Below are positions 62,660-64,000 of a stretch of DNA of 64,000 bases, piece after piece. The number at the start of each line of letters is the position of its first letter. Positions within the stretch are counted from its first letter, which is position 1. Below the pieces are notes generated by a model, which ran no database searches, had not been told where the DNA came from, and saw only the letters and a program-made list of their open reading frames with translations. The translations under genes and the position numbers were made by a program. The DNA is from Aeromonas allosaccharophila (lineage in GTDB: Bacteria > Pseudomonadota > Gammaproteobacteria > Enterobacterales > Aeromonadaceae): contig NZ_CDBR01000093.1 of assembly GCF_000819685.1 (NCBI RefSeq), forward strand, positions 62,001 to 126,000, written 5' to 3'.

Positions 62660-63153
62660 GCCTGCGCATGGCGCGCAGCGACGATGCCGCCGCCATGACG
62701 GTGATGCAGCGAGCCAGCTGGCTCGCTGCCTATGGCCAGGTGCTCGGTGCCGACATGCTGGAGCAGCTCGATGTCACCGCCCATCTGCAGATCTGGCAGA
62801 GCCGTCTGGCCGAGCCAGGCCCAAGGCCCATGCTGCTCTGTCTCGACGAGGTAGTGATCGGCCTGCTCTATTGGCAACCCCAGCAGGAAGCGGGGCAGAG
62901 CAGCGCCCTGATCCGCGCGTTTTATCTCCATCCTGATCACTGGCGACAAGGCTATGGCAAACGGCTGTGGCAGGCGGTGGCGATGCAGATGCGCCGCGCC
63001 GGTTGCCATAGCGTCAAATTGTGGCTGCTCGATGGCAACCATATTGGCGAGGGGTTTTACCTACGCCGCGGCTTCGTCTTTGACGGCGAGGAGCGCACCC
63101 TGATAAGCCTCGGGCAGCCTTGCCTGCAGCGACAAATGAGCCGTTTGCTCTGA
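62647..63153 (+). CDS. GNAT-family N-acetyltransferase
   Basis: A 168-residue enzyme. The acetyl-CoA-binding motif A is ALIRAFYLHPDHWRQGYGKRLWQAVAMQMRRAG (the RQGYGK segment is the Q/RxxGxG/A pyrophosphate loop); motif B has VKLWLLDGNHIGEGFYLRRGFV. Starts at 62647 and 62668 are possible. It overlaps the M48 gene by 13 bp. Substrate unknown. Confidence 0.87.
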   Translation: MQGISLRMARSDDAAAMTVMQRASWLAAYGQVLGADMLEQLDVTAHLQIWQSRLAEPGPRPMLLCLDEVVIGLLYWQPQQEAGQSSALIRAFYLHPDHWRQGYGKRLWQAVAMQMRRAGCHSVKLWLLDGNHIGEGFYLRRGFVFDGEERTLISLGQPCLQRQMSRLL

Positions 63154-63260
63154 TCACTCTCCCGTTTTTCGCCTCCGGTCACTTTATTTTTTTTGCGAAT
63201 TAATACAATGTCCTCCCAGAACAGAGTGGAATAAACACGGGCTGACAAGGGAGTGCGGGC

Positions 63261-64000
63261 ATGTATTACGGCTTTGATATCGGTGGTACCAAGATCGCCT
63301 TCGCGGTCTATGACGGTGCATTGAACCTCTGCCATGAGGAGCGCATGAGCACCCCCGGCAACGATTACGAGGGGTTGCAGCAGTTGATCCGCTCCTGGGT
63401 CGAGCAGGCGGATGCCCGCTTCGGCGCACGGGGCTCGGTCGGCATCGGTTTCCCCGGCGTCATCAACAGCCACGATCACAGCATAGTGGCGGCCAACCTG
63501 CCCTCCATCAATGGTCGCCATCTGGGCGCCGATCTGGCCGAGCTGCTGGAACGGCCGGTCAAGGTGGATAACGACGCTAACTGCTTCCTCTGGTCCGAAG
63601 TGCATCAGGGCGCCGCCGACGGCGCAGGCAGTGCGCTCGGTGTCACCATAGGCACCGGTATCGGCGGCGCCGTCTATCTGGCGGGCAAGCTTATTCAGGG
63701 GCGTAACTGGCTGGCTGGCGAGATTGGTCACTATCCCTTGCCCGCGACCATGCTGATGAAGTACCCCGAGTTGCCCCGTCCCCGTTGCGGCTGTGGCCGT
63801 CTGGTCTGCTTTGAAACCTATGCATCCGGCACCGGTCTGGAGCGTCTCTATCACCATTTCCATGGCCAGCGCGCCACGGGTCACCAGATTGTGGGACGCT
63901 TCGAGGCCCATGAGCCCCACGCAGTCGAGACCGTCGACTGCTGGCTGGAGATCATGGCCGCCGGGCTTGCTACCGCCATTTCGGTGATTGATCCCGAGGT
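63261..64000 (+). CDS. nagK: N-acetyl-D-glucosamine kinase NagK, C-terminus cut by the window edge
   Basis: The first 246 codons of a ROK-family sugar kinase. MYYGFDIGGTKIAFAVYDG matches the E. coli NagK N-terminus (MYYGFDIGGTKIALGVFD); then VGIGFPGVIN, the catalytic Asp in VDNDANCFLWSE, GTGIGGAVY, GEIGH and the zinc motif RCGCGRLVCFETYASG. It phosphorylates N-acetylglucosamine from peptidoglycan or chitin recycling. It starts at ATG 63261 with a GGGAG ribosome site, and runs off the right edge at ...ISVIDPEV. Confidence 0.93.
   Translation, partial: MYYGFDIGGTKIAFAVYDGALNLCHEERMSTPGNDYEGLQQLIRSWVEQADARFGARGSVGIGFPGVINSHDHSIVAANLPSINGRHLGADLAELLERPVKVDNDANCFLWSEVHQGAADGAGSALGVTIGTGIGGAVYLAGKLIQGRNWLAGEIGHYPLPATMLMKYPELPRPRCGCGRLVCFETYASGTGLERLYHHFHGQRATGHQIVGRFEAHEPHAVETVDCWLEIMAAGLATAISVIDPE

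Overview
The window looks like chromosomal DNA of a gammaproteobacterium of the genus Aeromonas or a close relative. It is GC-rich throughout. It carries a PliI-type lysozyme inhibitor with the S104/Y107 numbering I recall for the Aeromonas hydrophila protein. Gene contents such as cadCBA, sdaC, cysZ/zipA/ligA, nrdDG, ldtD/mepK and phoBR are close to enteric and Vibrio homologues. I see no rRNA, tRNA, phage, transposase or CRISPR array. The species assignment is inference, because no search was possible.

Layout. 1-3.4 kb: the start of a LysR regulator, then the serine transporter sdaC and the amino-acid exporter yjeH. 3.7-10.5 kb: the lysine-decarboxylase acid-stress system (cadC, a 760-bp control region with a heptanucleotide repeat, cadB, cadA), followed by the PLP-salvage kinase pdxY. 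10.7-16.3 kb: a glycine-rich small envelope protein, pliI, the M13 lipoprotein peptidase pepO, tilS and a GGDEF diguanylate cyclase. 16.4-25.2 kb: a CPA2 cation/proton antiporter with a TTG start, a patatin phospholipase, an alpha/beta hydrolase with a TetR regulator, a LuxR-type response regulator followed by two tandem copies of a variant of its own 3' end, a GST and periplasmic alpha-amylase malS. 25.4-28.6 kb: a translationally coupled gtrB-gtrA-GT-C glycosylation operon plus a membrane-anchored protein of unknown role. 28.9-33.9 kb: an envelope block (solute-binding protein, ldtD-like L,D-transpeptidase, mepK, a small lipoprotein, yicG, cysZ). 34-40.8 kb: smc-zipA-ligA (chromosome organisation, division, DNA ligation). 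40.8-47.1 kb: a solute-binding protein, the anaerobic ribonucleotide reductase nrdDG behind paired NrdR boxes, a Pmp3-type peptide, a TonB-box-like lipoprotein, mliC and another solute-binding protein. 47.2-50 kb: a marR-hlyD-FUSC-like efflux operon under a paired operator. 50.9-56.1 kb: a malate module (2HCT transporter, frameshifted malic enzyme, CitA/CitB-type two-component pair). 56.1-58.4 kb: EamA exporter, AraC regulator, VOC protein. 58.4-61.7 kb: phoB-phoR-pstS with Pho boxes. 61.8-64 kb: an M48 lipoprotein protease, a GNAT enzyme and the start of nagK.

How the genes work together. Several neighbourhoods make functional sense: CadC senses acid and lysine and drives CadB/CadA, and PdxY can renew CadA's PLP cofactor. 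LdtD and MepK remodel peptidoglycan, while PliI and MliC protect it from animal lysozymes. PhoBR controls pstS and itself. The 2HCT transporter would feed a malic enzyme, which is broken in this copy, under control of the adjacent sensor and regulator.

The most unusual structure is the response-regulator gene at 21570-22214. Its 3' end is repeated twice more downstream in 106-bp tandem units. The units carry a different recognition-helix sequence and differ from each other only at synonymous positions.
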